32,491 bases of DNA from the NCBI GenBank assembly GCA_964640055.1, contig CAZXFH010000037.1, positions 1 through 32,491 on the forward strand. Direction: 5' to 3'. The notes below the pieces were generated by a model. That model was given only the letters and a program-made list of their open reading frames with translations, searched no databases and had not been told where the DNA came from. Positions 6,106 to 15,256 of this stretch are shown here, in pieces; within the stretch, counting starts at the first letter, position 1, and each line of letters opens with the position of its first letter. Position numbers and translations under genes: made by a program. Source of the DNA: CAZXFH01 sp964640055. GTDB lineage: Bacteria > Fidelibacterota > UBA2242 > JAFGTP01.

Positions 6106-6624
6106 TTAATAGGAATTCATTTTAATTTTATTAAATTGCAATTCTGTAAAGGGGATATCTGCTTTTTCTTCGGCCGGATAGCCAAGGGCAATTATGGCTT
6201 CTATACGCAATTTTTTGGGTAAGCTTAGTTGTTTGCGTATATATTGTTCGGCGGATATATTCTGGTCATGTTGCCGATTACGAATTTGTATCCAGCAGCT
6301 GCCCAACTGAAGTGACTGAGCTGTTAACTGAAGAATAATAGCGGCTATGGAACAATCCTCAATCCATACATCGGATTGAGTTTCATCAGCACAGATGAGG
6401 ATTCCCAGAGGTGCATTTTTCAGAAACCGCGCACCATGGGATTTTGAACGAGACAATTTAGATAATAATTCCTCCTCATCAATAAAGATAAAATTCCAGG
6501 GATTGATATTACGGGAAGAAGGTGACCTAAGACAGGCTTCTTTTAATATTTCCAATTTATCTTTTTCAATACCTTTATCCTGATATTTACGGATGCTACG
6601 TCGTTGCCTAAGAATTTCAATCAT
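6106..6624 (-). CDS. Nitroreductase family protein (FMN-dependent oxidoreductase)
   Basis: This 172-residue cytoplasmic flavoprotein is of the short nitroreductase type. The N-terminus MIEILRQRRSIRKYQDKGI carries the RRSIRKY FMN-phosphate motif (about residues 8-14). LRSPSSRNINPWNFIFI (about 31-47) is the typical Ser/Asn-rich FMN contact. APLGILICAD and a central helical region with LGSCWIQI follow, and ALGYPAEEKA near the C-terminus is the second FMN-binding stretch. Such enzymes use NAD(P)H to reduce nitro compounds, quinones or other electrophiles; the natural substrate is unknown. It is convergent with the GIY-YIG gene and lies about 160 bp downstream of tRNA-Arg on the same strand. Confidence 0.88.
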   Translation of the reverse strand: MIEILRQRRSIRKYQDKGIEKDKLEILKEACLRSPSSRNINPWNFIFIDEEELLSKLSRSKSHGARFLKNAPLGILICADETQSDVWIEDCSIAAIILQLTAQSLQLGSCWIQIRNRQHDQNISAEQYIRKQLSLPKKLRIEAIIALGYPAEEKADIPFTELQFNKIKMNSY

Positions 6625-6785
6625 GGGCTAAACCTTTCTATCTATATTAGGTTAATTGTCTATTATACAGGAAAATAACATGTATATGTTAAAGTTCTTG
6701 TCCAAGCTATTTAAAGTTAGTACTAAGATAAAATATTAATTTGTTGGAGATTTTGTTTTATGACTGATGACTGCAATTTTGTTGG

Positions 6786-6859
6786 TACGCCCAGGAGGAG
6801 TCGAACCCCCAACCTTCTGGTCCGTAGCCAGACGCTCTATCCAGTTGAGCTATGGGCGC
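6786..6859 (-). tRNA. tRNA-Arg(ACG)
   Basis: Minus-strand cloverleaf: acceptor GCGCCCA/TGGGCGT (G-T pair at the end), D-stem GCTC/GAGC, anticodon stem TCTGG/CCAGA with loop CTACGGA (anticodon ACG), T-arm GGGGG-TTCGACT-CCTCC. The discriminator is A and is followed by an encoded CCA (6785-6783), unlike the other tRNAs here. The ACG anticodon implies adenosine-to-inosine editing at the wobble position by TadA. The stretch 6625-7092 holds nothing else but this tRNA and its promoter. Confidence 0.96.
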
Positions 6860-6880
6860 TCTTGTTCTAAAAAGCCCTAT

Positions 6881-6909
6881 AATTTATTCGAAACCAGGCA
6901 ATATCTCAA
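6881..6909 (-). promoter_or_regulatory. Candidate promoter of tRNA-Arg
   Basis: On the minus strand TTGAGA (6909-6904), a 17-nt spacer and TAAATT (6886-6881), followed by ATAGGGCTTTTT. Five of six bases match the consensus -35. The GGGC after the -10 gives a GC-rich discriminator. Confidence 0.6.
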
Positions 6910-7092
6910 ATAAAATCCATGCCCGCTTTATCATTTTTATTTTCTACCTGTTTTAAATCTTAGCCGCCCCATATTCTAAAATTTTTAATGTATTTTTAAC
7001 TTATTATTTATACTTTACTTGTGATGATAAGCCAATTTAAACATTCTGCATATCTACAAGTTCTTAAATAGGGGAAAGGCAGGTATTATTCC

Positions 7093-7668
7093 ATGGCGAT
7101 TACTTATCAAAACAAAAAAAACGATACCTATTATTTGATAAACAAGCCCACTAAAAAAGGCAAACAGCGTTATTACTTTACCAAATATCCTGCGGATAAT
7201 CTGGTTGAAATCCTTCCGCAGGGCTATGAGATTTATGAGAACACTTATGGACAGGTGTTTTTAAAGAAAAAGACCGCTAAATCAATCCCTACGGCGGAAA
7301 AAAAGGCTCTGCAACGGTTAATCAGAACTAATTTGGATCAAAATCAATATTTCCTGGAGATTGTCAATAATGCAGCGGTCATCTATCAAGCGGATCTTGA
7401 GGGGGTATTGACACTGAATGTTGGTCAAGGTGAAATAGAATTAAATGACTTCTCTGCGGTTGAACTGACGTATACCCCTGTATATAAAATTGAATTGTTG
7501 TCTGCTGATAAAGATAAAAAATACCGGCTGTTACAACACAAGTCACAAGGATCCTTGATTAGCTGGCAATACATCGACAGTTCAAATGATATTAATCAAC
7601 TAATAATTAATCATTTAAATGATATCAGTGAACGCTCTCAGGACAGTTTAAAATTTCAATTTGACTAG
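7093..7668 (+). CDS. Conserved-looking hypothetical protein
   Basis: This 191-residue soluble protein was not assigned to a characterised family. The N-terminal third is basic and tyrosine-rich (NDTYYLINKPTKKGKQRYYF), continues with a beta-rich stretch PQGYEIYENTYGQVFL, then a KKK segment. The C-terminal part alternates hydrophobic and polar residues and ends acidic. There is no signal peptide or transmembrane helix. The ATG has a purine-rich ribosome binding site (AGGGGAAAGGCAGG, about 7070-7083). The Mth938-like gene starts 19 bp after its stop, so the two are probably co-transcribed. The basic N-terminus could bind nucleic acid, but that is a guess. Confidence 0.7.
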   Translation: MAITYQNKKNDTYYLINKPTKKGKQRYYFTKYPADNLVEILPQGYEIYENTYGQVFLKKKTAKSIPTAEKKALQRLIRTNLDQNQYFLEIVNNAAVIYQADLEGVLTLNVGQGEIELNDFSAVELTYTPVYKIELLSADKDKKYRLLQHKSQGSLISWQYIDSSNDINQLIINHLNDISERSQDSLKFQFD

Positions 7669-7687
7669 AATCAAAAAGGTGATAAAA

Positions 7688-8029
7688 ATGAAAATAGAAT
7701 CTTATCAATTCGGAAAAATGGTAGTGGATGGTAAAACCTATAAAAATGATTTGGTCATTTTTCCTGATAGAATTGAGGCTGATTGGTGGCGTCAGGCGGG
7801 GCATGCGTTGTCCAAAGCGGATGTCAAGTCAATCATTACGGCCCAACCGGATAGTTTATATATCGGCACAGGCAAATACGGTATGATGAAGGTAAGCACA
7901 GAAGTACAGAATTATTTAAAATCTGAGGGCATCTCTTGGGTTTATATTGACAAAACCGATGATGCAGTCCGCGCTTTTAATGCCGCTGAATCAAAAACGA
8001 CAGTCGGCGCTTTTCATTTAACCTGCTGA
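7688..8029 (+). CDS. Mth938-like domain (DUF498) protein
   Basis: This 113-residue protein is a complete Mth938-like domain (PF04430). It contains SYQFGKMVVDGKTYKNDL near the N-terminus, the central 'SLYIGTGKYGMMKVSTEV' strand-turn-helix and the C-terminal 'TDDAVRAFNAAE' helix of the family. Relatives include archaeal MTH938 and eukaryotic NDUFAF3, a complex I assembly factor; the bacterial role is unsettled. An in-frame start at 7661 would overlap the preceding gene by 8 bp. The ATG at 7688 is preferred because AAGGTGAT lies just before it (about 7676-7682) and homology begins there. The interval 8030-8253 downstream is AT-rich and empty. Confidence 0.8.
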   Translation: MKIESYQFGKMVVDGKTYKNDLVIFPDRIEADWWRQAGHALSKADVKSIITAQPDSLYIGTGKYGMMKVSTEVQNYLKSEGISWVYIDKTDDAVRAFNAAESKTTVGAFHLTC

Positions 8030-8253
8030 ATTAAATCGCTCACCTCATCACATATCAAAAATAAATATTTAAAACAATAATAATTGTTATCACAATAGCT
8101 ATGATTTGCTCTGTAACTTAAGGCTTAAAACACCTAAATACAATTAGACATAAGATATATTATGTAAACTATCGGATCAAATAAAATATAAAGGTCTATA
8201 AGTTAAGAGAGCGTTCTTGCATATTCTATATTAAAGAATGATGTTTCTAAAGT

Positions 8254-9132
8254 TTAAATTTTATGGGGCTTGAAGCCAGCAATCTTTTGATAGTCTTTTG
8301 ATTGATAGGCCGCTTGCAGTTCCCGGGCAATGGTTTTTGATTGGTAATGAGTGTTAGCAATTGAATGGTAATAAACAGCCGGAGTGCCTCTCGAAGAGCT
8401 GATTTGATGGGCATATTGCTCAATAACTTTATTTTCTTGCTCATTGCGTCCGACTACAATCCAGGCTTGGTCTTCAGAAAAATAATAATGGCGCCCTATA
8501 TTCACTAAGGGCAGTGTCTTTTCATTTACTAAATCTCGTTCTAACAACGTGGCATAGCGCCGTGCTAATTCCTTTTGACAAAGCAGGCAACCGCCGGCAG
8601 GTGTAGGATATTGATTGATATGATATTTTTTGGCCAACTCAAACTGTATTTTTCGGCTTCTCCCTTTCAGTCCCATTTCTTTAAGTGGGCGGATCACCTC
8701 GAAGTCTAATTCCTTATCAAAAATGCGTTGCGCATTTCCGGTCTGAGACATGGGGCGTTGTCCGGGAACCTCACCGGTTGCAATTCCATCAATGTTATGT
8801 TGGACAGCATAATTATGAACATATTTAAACATAAACAATTTACAATCGATACAAGGATTATATCCAGCACCACGCCCAAAGTGAGGATGTTTAAGAATTT
8901 CCAGATACTCGGTCAGCATAACGCCTTGTGTACAATCAAGTATTTCTAAAGGAACCTGAAAATTTTCCAGGAAATTATCATTTAGGGGTTTATCTGAGGC
9001 AAAGGGTAATTTAAAAAAGACTGCCTCCACCCTATTATCCTGTTCCTGTAAGATACGTACAACCAGACGGGAGTCTAACCCACCGGAATACAATACAGCA
9101 ATATTTTTATGCTTTAATTCTGTCAATAGCAA
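8254..9132 (-). CDS. PP-loop ATPase, probable tRNA-thiolation enzyme
   Basis: This 292-residue protein belongs to the N-type/PP-loop adenylating family. The ATP-binding SGGLDS is at residues 16-21. PCIDCK gives a Cys pair at 94 and 97. GIATGEVPGQRPMSQ (about 116-130) is shared with MnmA/ThiI-related thiouridylases. GGCLLC gives Cys182 and Cys185. Conserved cysteines around a PP-loop fit sulfur transfer to an adenylated tRNA base or iron-sulfur/zinc binding, as in MnmA, ThiI and TtuA relatives. It is shorter than MnmA and has neither a THUMP domain nor a rhodanese domain. It follows leuS on the same strand, 20 bp downstream, which suits a tRNA role. The modified position cannot be read from sequence. 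Confidence 0.75.
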   Translation of the reverse strand: MLLTELKHKNIAVLYSGGLDSRLVVRILQEQDNRVEAVFFKLPFASDKPLNDNFLENFQVPLEILDCTQGVMLTEYLEILKHPHFGRGAGYNPCIDCKLFMFKYVHNYAVQHNIDGIATGEVPGQRPMSQTGNAQRIFDKELDFEVIRPLKEMGLKGRSRKIQFELAKKYHINQYPTPAGGCLLCQKELARRYATLLERDLVNEKTLPLVNIGRHYYFSEDQAWIVVGRNEQENKVIEQYAHQISSSRGTPAVYYHSIANTHYQSKTIARELQAAYQSKDYQKIAGFKPHKI

Positions 9133-9152
9133 GATATTTACAGGGTAGTAAT

Positions 9153-11573
9153 TTATTTTACAACCAAGCTGACAAGTTTATTTTTAATCACAATTTTCTT
9201 TTTGATTTCCTTGTCAGTAATATGCTTTTGCACATTCTCCAAGGCTAACGCTTTGTCAAGACATTTCTGATCCGGAGCATTACGCTCAATCTCAAATTGC
9301 CCGCGGACTTTTCCATTCACCTGGACTGCCATTTTTATGGTTTCTTCTTTCAGGTATTTATGGTCATATTGAGGCCAATCCGCATAAGTCAGTGCTGTTA
9401 ATCCTAACTTTTCGGCAATTTCTTCGCTAATATGGGGTGCAAAAGGATTAAGGAGATGGATAAATGGGATGATTACAGATTTAGGGATAGCGTTCAATTC
9501 ATATAATTTATTAATAAATACCATCAATTGGGATATAGCGGTATTAAACTTCAGATTTTCAATATCCTGGGTGACTTTAAAAATAGTTTGATTAAGCGCA
9601 ATACGTAATTCATCCTGGGGATCAATATCTTCAGAGATCTCCCTTGGTTTCCCATGATCGTCAATGAGCAAATTCCAGACCCGGTTTAGAAAGCGATGTA
9701 TACCTTCAATGCTGGCAGTATTCCAGGGTTTTGTTTTTTCCAAAGGTCCCAAGAACATTTCGTACATCCGGAAAGTATCAGCACCATAGGCCTTCAAGAC
9801 CTCGTCCGGGTTAATCACATTTCCACGGGATTTACTCATTTTCTCCCCATCTTCACCCAGTATCATGCCTTGGTTGATCAATTTTTTAAAAGGTTCCGGA
9901 GTGCTTACAAAGCCTAGGTCATAGAGCACTTTATGCCAGAAACGGGCATATAAAAGATGCAGCACAGCGTGTTCAGCACCTCCGATATATAAATCCACCG
10001 GCATCCAATATTTTTCTTTCTCTAGGTCCCAGGGTTTGTCATGGTTATGGGGATCGAGATAGCGTAAATAGTACCAACAGGAGCCTGCCCATTGGGGCAT
10101 GGTATTGGTATCATAGCCGACTCGCTTACCGGTCTCCGGATCAATAAAATCCATCCAGGATTCAACGTTGGCCAGTGGAGATTCACCAGTGCCACTAGGT
10201 TCATATTTTTCCAGCTCCGGTAATTTCAGAGGTAAATCATCTTCTTTCACCGGAACCACTTCTCCATCCGGAGTTATTTTTAAGGGAAAGGGCTCACCCC
10301 AGTAGCGCTGCCGGGAAAAAACCCAGTCCCGCAGTTTATAGCGGACTTTGGCTTCCCCTAAGTCTCGTTCTTCCAGCCAGTGTGTAATTTTCTTTTTAGC
10401 CTTCTCTACCGGCAAACCATTCAAAATAGCAGAGTTCATTAGGGTTCCATCACCTTCCCAGGCTGCTTTGGTAATATCGCCGCCGGAGATTACCTGCACA
10501 ATAGGCAGATCAAACTTATGTGCAAATTCCCAGTCACGCTGATCATGCCCGGGAACAGCCATGATTGCACCCGTACCATAACTCATCATGACATAATCAG
10601 CGGTCCATACCGGTATTTTTTTATTATTGACCGGGTTAATGGCATATAAACCAGTAAACACACCGGTTTTTACTTTAGCCAGTTCGGTCCGGTCTAAATC
10701 GCTTTTTTTAATCGCCTGAGTTTTATATTGGTGAACCTGATCCTGATATTTTGAAGGTACAAACTCATCTAAAATGGGGTGCTCCGGCGCCAATACCATA
10801 TACGTTGCACCGAATAAGGTATCCGGTCGTGTGGTAAAAACCCGTATGACCTGGTCAATGCCATCCAGTTTGAAAATTATATCGGTACCTTCAGACTTTC
10901 CGATCCAGTTGCGTTGCATTTCTTTAATACTATGCGGAAAATCAATCAGATCAAGATCTTGTAACAGACGTTCGGCATAATCGGTAATTTTTAATACCCA
11001 CTGCCGCATGGGTTTGCGGATAACCGGATGCCCGCCTCTTTCGGATTTCCCATTGATGACTTCCTCATTGGCCAGTACTGTTTTTAAGGCCGGACACCAA
11101 TTAACCGGAACTTCTGATTGATATGCCAACCCCTTTTTATAGAGCTGCAAAAAGATCCATTGGGTCCATTTATAATATTCCGGATCAGTGGTATTGATCT
11201 CCCGGTCCCAGTCATAGGAAAATCCAAAAGATTTGATCTGCCTTTGGAAAGTTTGAATGTTTTTTTCCGTGGTCTTCTTCGGATGAGTACCGGTTTTCAG
11301 AGCATAGTTTTCCGCGGGCAAACCAAAGGCATCCCATCCCATGGGATGTAAAACATTGTACCCTTTTTTACGTTTATAGCGGGCAATTATATCGGAAGCA
11401 ATATATCCTTCTGGGTGACCGACATGCAACCCTGCCCCAGAAGGATAAGGAAACATATCCAGCACATAATATTTCGGTTTTTCTGAAAAATCGATGGCTC
11501 TAAAAGTCTTATTCGCGGCCCAGTTTTTTTGCCATTTTTTTTCGATCTGCTTAAAAGGATATTCGCGACTCAT
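9153..11573 (-). CDS. leuS: Leucyl-tRNA synthetase
   Basis: This class Ia synthetase charges tRNA-Leu with leucine using ATP. The 806-residue length is normal for bacterial LeuRS. The HIGH-type motif HVGH is at residues 50-53 within FPYPSGAGLHVGHPEGY. The CP1 editing insert occupies the middle, with the threonine-rich VFTTRPDTLFGATYM and the GTGAIMAVPGHDQRDWEFA stretch that carries the editing-site Asp. The leucine-specific region precedes KMSKS at 578-582. The C-terminal anticodon-binding and small C-terminal (VQVNGKVRG) domains are complete. It lies upstream of the PP-loop gene on the same strand. The 198-bp region before it shows no T-box leader. Confidence 0.98.
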   Translation of the reverse strand: MSREYPFKQIEKKWQKNWAANKTFRAIDFSEKPKYYVLDMFPYPSGAGLHVGHPEGYIASDIIARYKRKKGYNVLHPMGWDAFGLPAENYALKTGTHPKKTTEKNIQTFQRQIKSFGFSYDWDREINTTDPEYYKWTQWIFLQLYKKGLAYQSEVPVNWCPALKTVLANEEVINGKSERGGHPVIRKPMRQWVLKITDYAERLLQDLDLIDFPHSIKEMQRNWIGKSEGTDIIFKLDGIDQVIRVFTTRPDTLFGATYMVLAPEHPILDEFVPSKYQDQVHQYKTQAIKKSDLDRTELAKVKTGVFTGLYAINPVNNKKIPVWTADYVMMSYGTGAIMAVPGHDQRDWEFAHKFDLPIVQVISGGDITKAAWEGDGTLMNSAILNGLPVEKAKKKITHWLEERDLGEAKVRYKLRDWVFSRQRYWGEPFPLKITPDGEVVPVKEDDLPLKLPELEKYEPSGTGESPLANVESWMDFIDPETGKRVGYDTNTMPQWAGSCWYYLRYLDPHNHDKPWDLEKEKYWMPVDLYIGGAEHAVLHLLYARFWHKVLYDLGFVSTPEPFKKLINQGMILGEDGEKMSKSRGNVINPDEVLKAYGADTFRMYEMFLGPLEKTKPWNTASIEGIHRFLNRVWNLLIDDHGKPREISEDIDPQDELRIALNQTIFKVTQDIENLKFNTAISQLMVFINKLYELNAIPKSVIIPFIHLLNPFAPHISEEIAEKLGLTALTYADWPQYDHKYLKEETIKMAVQVNGKVRGQFEIERNAPDQKCLDKALALENVQKHITDKEIKKKIVIKNKLVSLVVK

Positions 11574-11771
11574 AACTATTTAACCTTCTTGATTTTATTT
11601 GGCGAATTACACGCATTGAAAACAACCCGTTAAAATATCCATCTGAGGTAAAATATTCAAGAAAAATACAGGCCAGACAAGTCGGTTATGGAATCAATAA
11701 AAACTTAAATTCGTACCGGAAGTTATTTACCGGAAGTATTTAGAATTAAATGATTCTTCCGTTTACAGGTA

Positions 11772-13004
11772 TTAATATAATCTTCGTAGACGGATGGTCT
11801 CCGGGATATTGTTTATTTCCTCAATAAGTTTTTCCTGATATGCTTTCATTATATCCGTGATCACGTATCCGATGTCATTGTTGGTTTTTAAATATTGTCC
11901 GTCGATATTAATGCTATATTTAGCAAAAATATTATTTATCTTAGCCAATATTCCCGGCACATTGTTATGGATATGAATCAGCCGGTGAGCGTCTTTCAGT
12001 TCCGGCAATTGTAAATTGGGAAAATTGACACTATTCATGGTGCTTCCGGTAAAAAGAAAGTCGAAAATCTTGGCGGGTACAAACTGGGCAATATTCCGTT
12101 GTGCTTCTTCAGTACTGCCGCCGATATGCGGAGTAATAATGGTATTAGGTAAATTCTGCAGTTCGGTATTAAACTTAGCCTGACTGGTGGCGGGTTCCTG
12201 AGGGAAGACATCAATGGCCGCACCGGCAATCTTGCCTTGCTGAATATATTTTACCAGGGCTTGATGATCAACAACAAACCCACGGCTCAAATTAAGAAAA
12301 AAAACTCCTTTTTTCATGATGGCAAACTCAGCCTTGCCGATCAAGTTGATGTTGCTAGGTCGTCCGTCCACATGTACTGTAATGATATCCGCCTGCTTTA
12401 ACAGCTGATCAAGATTTGCACAGCGCTGGGCATTGCCCAGCGATAATTTATCTTCAATATCATAGTATATTACCCGCATTCCCAGCGATTCGGCTAAAAT
12501 GGACAGCTGCGCACCAATATTGCCATAGCCAATAATGCCCAGGGTTTTACCGCGGACCTCATGATTGCCCTGCGCGGACTTTTCCCAATAGCCTTGATGT
12601 AATTTGCGACATTTATCAAAGACGCCCCTGATTAAGCCGATCATTTCCCCTACGACCAACTCAACAACACTACGGGTGTTACTATAAGGTGCGTTAAAGA
12701 CCACAACCCCATGCTGGGCGCAAGTTGCCAGCTCAATTTGATTTGTTCCGATACAAAAAGCACCAATAACCAGTAATTTATCCGCAGCTGCGATTATATC
12801 CGGGGTGATCTGGGTTTTCGACCGGATTCCTAATATATCGACATCCTTGATTTTGGTTTTTAATTCCTTTTCGTCCAGACTTTGCGGCACTGTAGACACA
12901 GCAAAGCCCTGCTCCCGGAATAGATCAGCCGCTAAAGGATGAATCTTTTCTAACAAGAGTACCTTTAATTTATTTTTTTTCTGCAAATTTGTATTTTGGA
13001 TCAT
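11772..13004 (-). CDS. serA: D-3-phosphoglycerate dehydrogenase
   Basis: This enzyme oxidises 3-phosphoglycerate to 3-phosphohydroxypyruvate with NAD+, the first step of serine synthesis. The 410-residue length matches the short E. coli-type SerA. The NAD-binding Rossmann motif GYGNIG is near residue 159. The catalytic Arg (LSRG), Glu (PQEP) and His (TPHIGGS) follow in order. A C-terminal ACT domain (IHIHNNVPGILAKINNIFA and on) suggests feedback control by serine, and the C-terminus IRLRRLY resembles that of E. coli SerA. The start codon overlaps the asnA stop in an ATGA junction, which implies translational coupling. Confidence 0.95.
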   Translation of the reverse strand: MIQNTNLQKKNKLKVLLLEKIHPLAADLFREQGFAVSTVPQSLDEKELKTKIKDVDILGIRSKTQITPDIIAAADKLLVIGAFCIGTNQIELATCAQHGVVVFNAPYSNTRSVVELVVGEMIGLIRGVFDKCRKLHQGYWEKSAQGNHEVRGKTLGIIGYGNIGAQLSILAESLGMRVIYYDIEDKLSLGNAQRCANLDQLLKQADIITVHVDGRPSNINLIGKAEFAIMKKGVFFLNLSRGFVVDHQALVKYIQQGKIAGAAIDVFPQEPATSQAKFNTELQNLPNTIITPHIGGSTEEAQRNIAQFVPAKIFDFLFTGSTMNSVNFPNLQLPELKDAHRLIHIHNNVPGILAKINNIFAKYSINIDGQYLKTNNDIGYVITDIMKAYQEKLIEEINNIPETIRLRRLY

Positions 13005-14074
13005 AATAATTTAATTCCATGTTTTTGACATTCACACAACATTTCATCGGGCCAGATACTGCTTTGAACCTCGCCAATATGGGTCTTTCTCAGGAAAAAC
13101 ATACATAACCTGGATTGGCCAATACCACCGCCAATACTTTGGGGCAACTCGTCTTTCATTATACGCCGGTGAAAATATTGTGACAGTTTGTCTTCTTCAT
13201 CTTTTAGTTTCAATTGTAATTGCAGAGCCTTTTTATCAACTCGAATTCCCATGGAAGATATTTCCAACGCACAATTCAATACTGAGTACCAGACTAAAAT
13301 ATCACCATTCAATCCCTTATGACCCTCATTGTCTGGGGTTGTCCAATCATCATAATCCGCCGCACGCTCATCGTGGGGTCGTCCATCGGTTAAGTCAGCT
13401 CCGATACCAATGATAAAAACGGCTCCCTTTTCTTTACAGATCGTATTTTCTCTTTCCCGGGGCGAAAGATTGGGATACCGATCGGCCAGCTCCTGGCTAT
13501 GAATGAAATAAATATTTTGGGGCAAATAAGGTTGCATTATTTTCGAAAAATTTTGATAAACCTCTTTTTCAGTAATTTTAATAACTTGATAGATTTTCTT
13601 GACAATATACTTCAATACCGAGAGGCTGCGTTCATTTTCAGCGATAATACGTTCCCAATCCCATTGATCCACATAGATCGAATGTAAATTATCCAGATAT
13701 TCATCCGGTCGGATCGCATTCATATCAGTATATAAACCTTCGCCGCTAATAAACCCGTAATCTGCCAGGGCGTTACGTTTCCATTTGGCCAGGGATTGCA
13801 CAATCTCCGCCTTTTCACCTGTAGCTTTAATGGTGAATGATACCGGCATTTCTTTACCGGTTAAATAGTCATTGATTCCTGTCCTTCCTAATACAGAGAT
13901 TGGCGCTGATACTCTTTTCAGATTCAAGGCCCGGGCAAATTCCTCTTGAAAATGATCCTTGATAAACTTAATTGCCTCCTCTGTTTCCCGCAGATCCAGA
14001 AGGGAGAGATGTTTTTTATCGGGAAATATCAGTGACCCATTTTTAAACTTTTTTAAATATTCTTTTAATACCAC
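13001..14074 (-). CDS. asnA: Aspartate--ammonia ligase (asparagine synthetase A)
   Basis: This enzyme makes asparagine from aspartate, ammonia and ATP through an aspartyl-AMP intermediate and resembles class II aminoacyl-tRNA synthetases. At 357 residues it is a little longer than E. coli AsnA. Typical stretches are SAPISVLGRTGINDYLTG, the DMNAIRPDE and SIYVDQWDWE region, IYFIHSQELADRYPNL, GIGADLTDGRPHDERAADYDDW and the C-terminal QSIGGGIGQSRLCMFFL, which forms part of the ATP site. The start is a GTG at 14074, supported by AGGAG (14083-14087) at six-base spacing. It is coupled to serA downstream. A gatB gene lies elsewhere in the window, so Asn may also be made on tRNA. Confidence 0.95.
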   Translation of the reverse strand: MVLKEYLKKFKNGSLIFPDKKHLSLLDLRETEEAIKFIKDHFQEEFARALNLKRVSAPISVLGRTGINDYLTGKEMPVSFTIKATGEKAEIVQSLAKWKRNALADYGFISGEGLYTDMNAIRPDEYLDNLHSIYVDQWDWERIIAENERSLSVLKYIVKKIYQVIKITEKEVYQNFSKIMQPYLPQNIYFIHSQELADRYPNLSPRERENTICKEKGAVFIIGIGADLTDGRPHDERAADYDDWTTPDNEGHKGLNGDILVWYSVLNCALEISSMGIRVDKKALQLQLKLKDEEDKLSQYFHRRIMKDELPQSIGGGIGQSRLCMFFLRKTHIGEVQSSIWPDEMLCECQKHGIKLL

Positions 14075-14157
14075 GATTTTGACTCCTATTTATTATCGGC
14101 ATTCTAAGGCAATAAACGAGCCTGCTGCCAAAATTATCATTTTATATTTATTAAATA

Positions 14158-14637
14158 TCAATTCACCTCTAGCCTCTTCATGATTTCATCCGTATTATTA
14201 AGTATATTGTTATAGTTATTGATTATCAGCGATTTAGCATTTTTAATATATTCTCTCATTTCCGGTGATATGGCTTCAGGTAATTCCTCCTCATCAAGAA
14301 CTTTTATTTGATCTTGCGGGGTAATTAAAATATCAACCATTAAATCCCGCCAACTGAATACGGGGGGGCTCAATTCCACCTGATCGGCAATATTAAAATA
14401 ATTGCCTAAGGGACCCCCTTTATCTGGCCAATACCACCGATACAAGGTATAAGGCCTGGCAGGCCAATAAAAGGCATAGGTTAAAGAATTGGGCGGCAGA
14501 AAAAGGTTATCAACCTGATAAGAGCAGGGCAAAATATATTTTAACAGCCCGTAATCCGGTTGAAGATCAATCAACTTACACTCATAGGTCTGATTTTTAC
14601 CTATCAATTTCCTTTTCAATTCTATACAGGTCTTCAT
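14158..14637 (-). CDS. DUF402 domain protein (Ntdp/FomD-like)
   Basis: This 159-residue protein matches the DUF402 family (PF04167). It has a beta-barrel stretch TYAFYWPARPYTLYRWYWPD, then NYFNIADQVELSPPVFSWRDLMVDILITP with the conserved Asp/Glu and Trp positions. Characterised relatives are metal-dependent nucleoside tri/diphosphatases (Ntdp) or the fosfomycin-pathway FomD, all acting on phosphate esters of nucleotides. The C-terminus from about residue 110 is a charged helix. It lies between mntP and asnA on the same strand, 83 bp before asnA's start. Family call is fairly sure; the substrate is unknown. Confidence 0.75.
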   Translation of the reverse strand: MKTCIELKRKLIGKNQTYECKLIDLQPDYGLLKYILPCSYQVDNLFLPPNSLTYAFYWPARPYTLYRWYWPDKGGPLGNYFNIADQVELSPPVFSWRDLMVDILITPQDQIKVLDEEELPEAISPEMREYIKNAKSLIINNYNNILNNTDEIMKRLEVN

Positions 14638-14672
14638 AATACAGGATGTAATGATCAGTGAACCTGACGGCT

Positions 14673-15236
14673 CTATGCGCTAAGGTGTTCTATTAATATC
14701 TTGGTACCTATCCCGATTAAAATAAGCCCGCCTACAACTTCAGCCCTTTTTCCCACCAAATCACCGATTTTGCGACCGATCAAATGTCCTAGCAGAGCAA
14801 TAACAAAGGTGACGACGCCGATGAACAGGGCTGGTTGCAAGATAGATTCGATCAAAAATGAAAATCCGAAGCCCACAATTAGGGCGTCGATACTGGTTGC
14901 TACAGCCAATAAGAAAAGGGTTTTGAGGGATTCGGCATATTCCCGCGGACAGGCTTCCACGTCCGGTTTAAAACCCTCATAGATCATTTTGCATCCGATA
15001 ACAGCCAGCAAGACAAAGGCAATCCAATGATCGATGTGGGCAACTATAGTTTTCAGGGAGGTTCCCAATCCAAACCCGATTACCGGCATTATGCCCTGGA
15101 ACAGGCCAAACATAAAGGAAGCCCGCAAGGCTTTGCGTAATTTATTGACCGTCAATTGCAAACCGCAGCTCACCGAGACCGCAAAGGCATCCAACGCAAG
15201 GCTAAACGCAATTAAAAACAGCGTTAAAAAGGTCAT
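14673..15236 (-). CDS. mntP: Manganese efflux pump MntP
   Basis: This inner-membrane protein of 187 residues exports Mn(II). It consists of two related halves of three helices. The membrane Asp motifs SLALDAFAVSVSCG (about residues 13-26) and ATSIDALIVGFGFSF (about 113-127) are the metal-path residues known in this family. The ATG lies 20 bp after the glnA stop, so it is probably read from the glnA transcript. There is no room directly upstream for the Mn riboswitch (yybP-ykoY) that controls mntP in many bacteria. Confidence 0.93.
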   Translation of the reverse strand: MTFLTLFLIAFSLALDAFAVSVSCGLQLTVNKLRKALRASFMFGLFQGIMPVIGFGLGTSLKTIVAHIDHWIAFVLLAVIGCKMIYEGFKPDVEACPREYAESLKTLFLLAVATSIDALIVGFGFSFLIESILQPALFIGVVTFVIALLGHLIGRKIGDLVGKRAEVVGGLILIGIGTKILIEHLSA

Positions 15237-15256
15237 TATTTAGCTTAAACCATAAC

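Noticed and set aside
9696..9917. Reverse-strand ORFs inside leuS
   Set aside because: Shadow frames of a complete, well conserved leuS; no start signals and no recognisable protein.
11714..11737. Two copies of TACCGGAAGT spaced 14 bases apart before serA's end
   Set aside because: Only two short copies in an AT-rich intergenic region; could arise by simple slippage and has no other supporting signal.
11574..11771. Possible T-box or other leader before leuS
   Set aside because: No T-box sequence (the conserved TGGN'CC-type bulge) or specifier hairpin was seen; only a plain AT-rich spacer.
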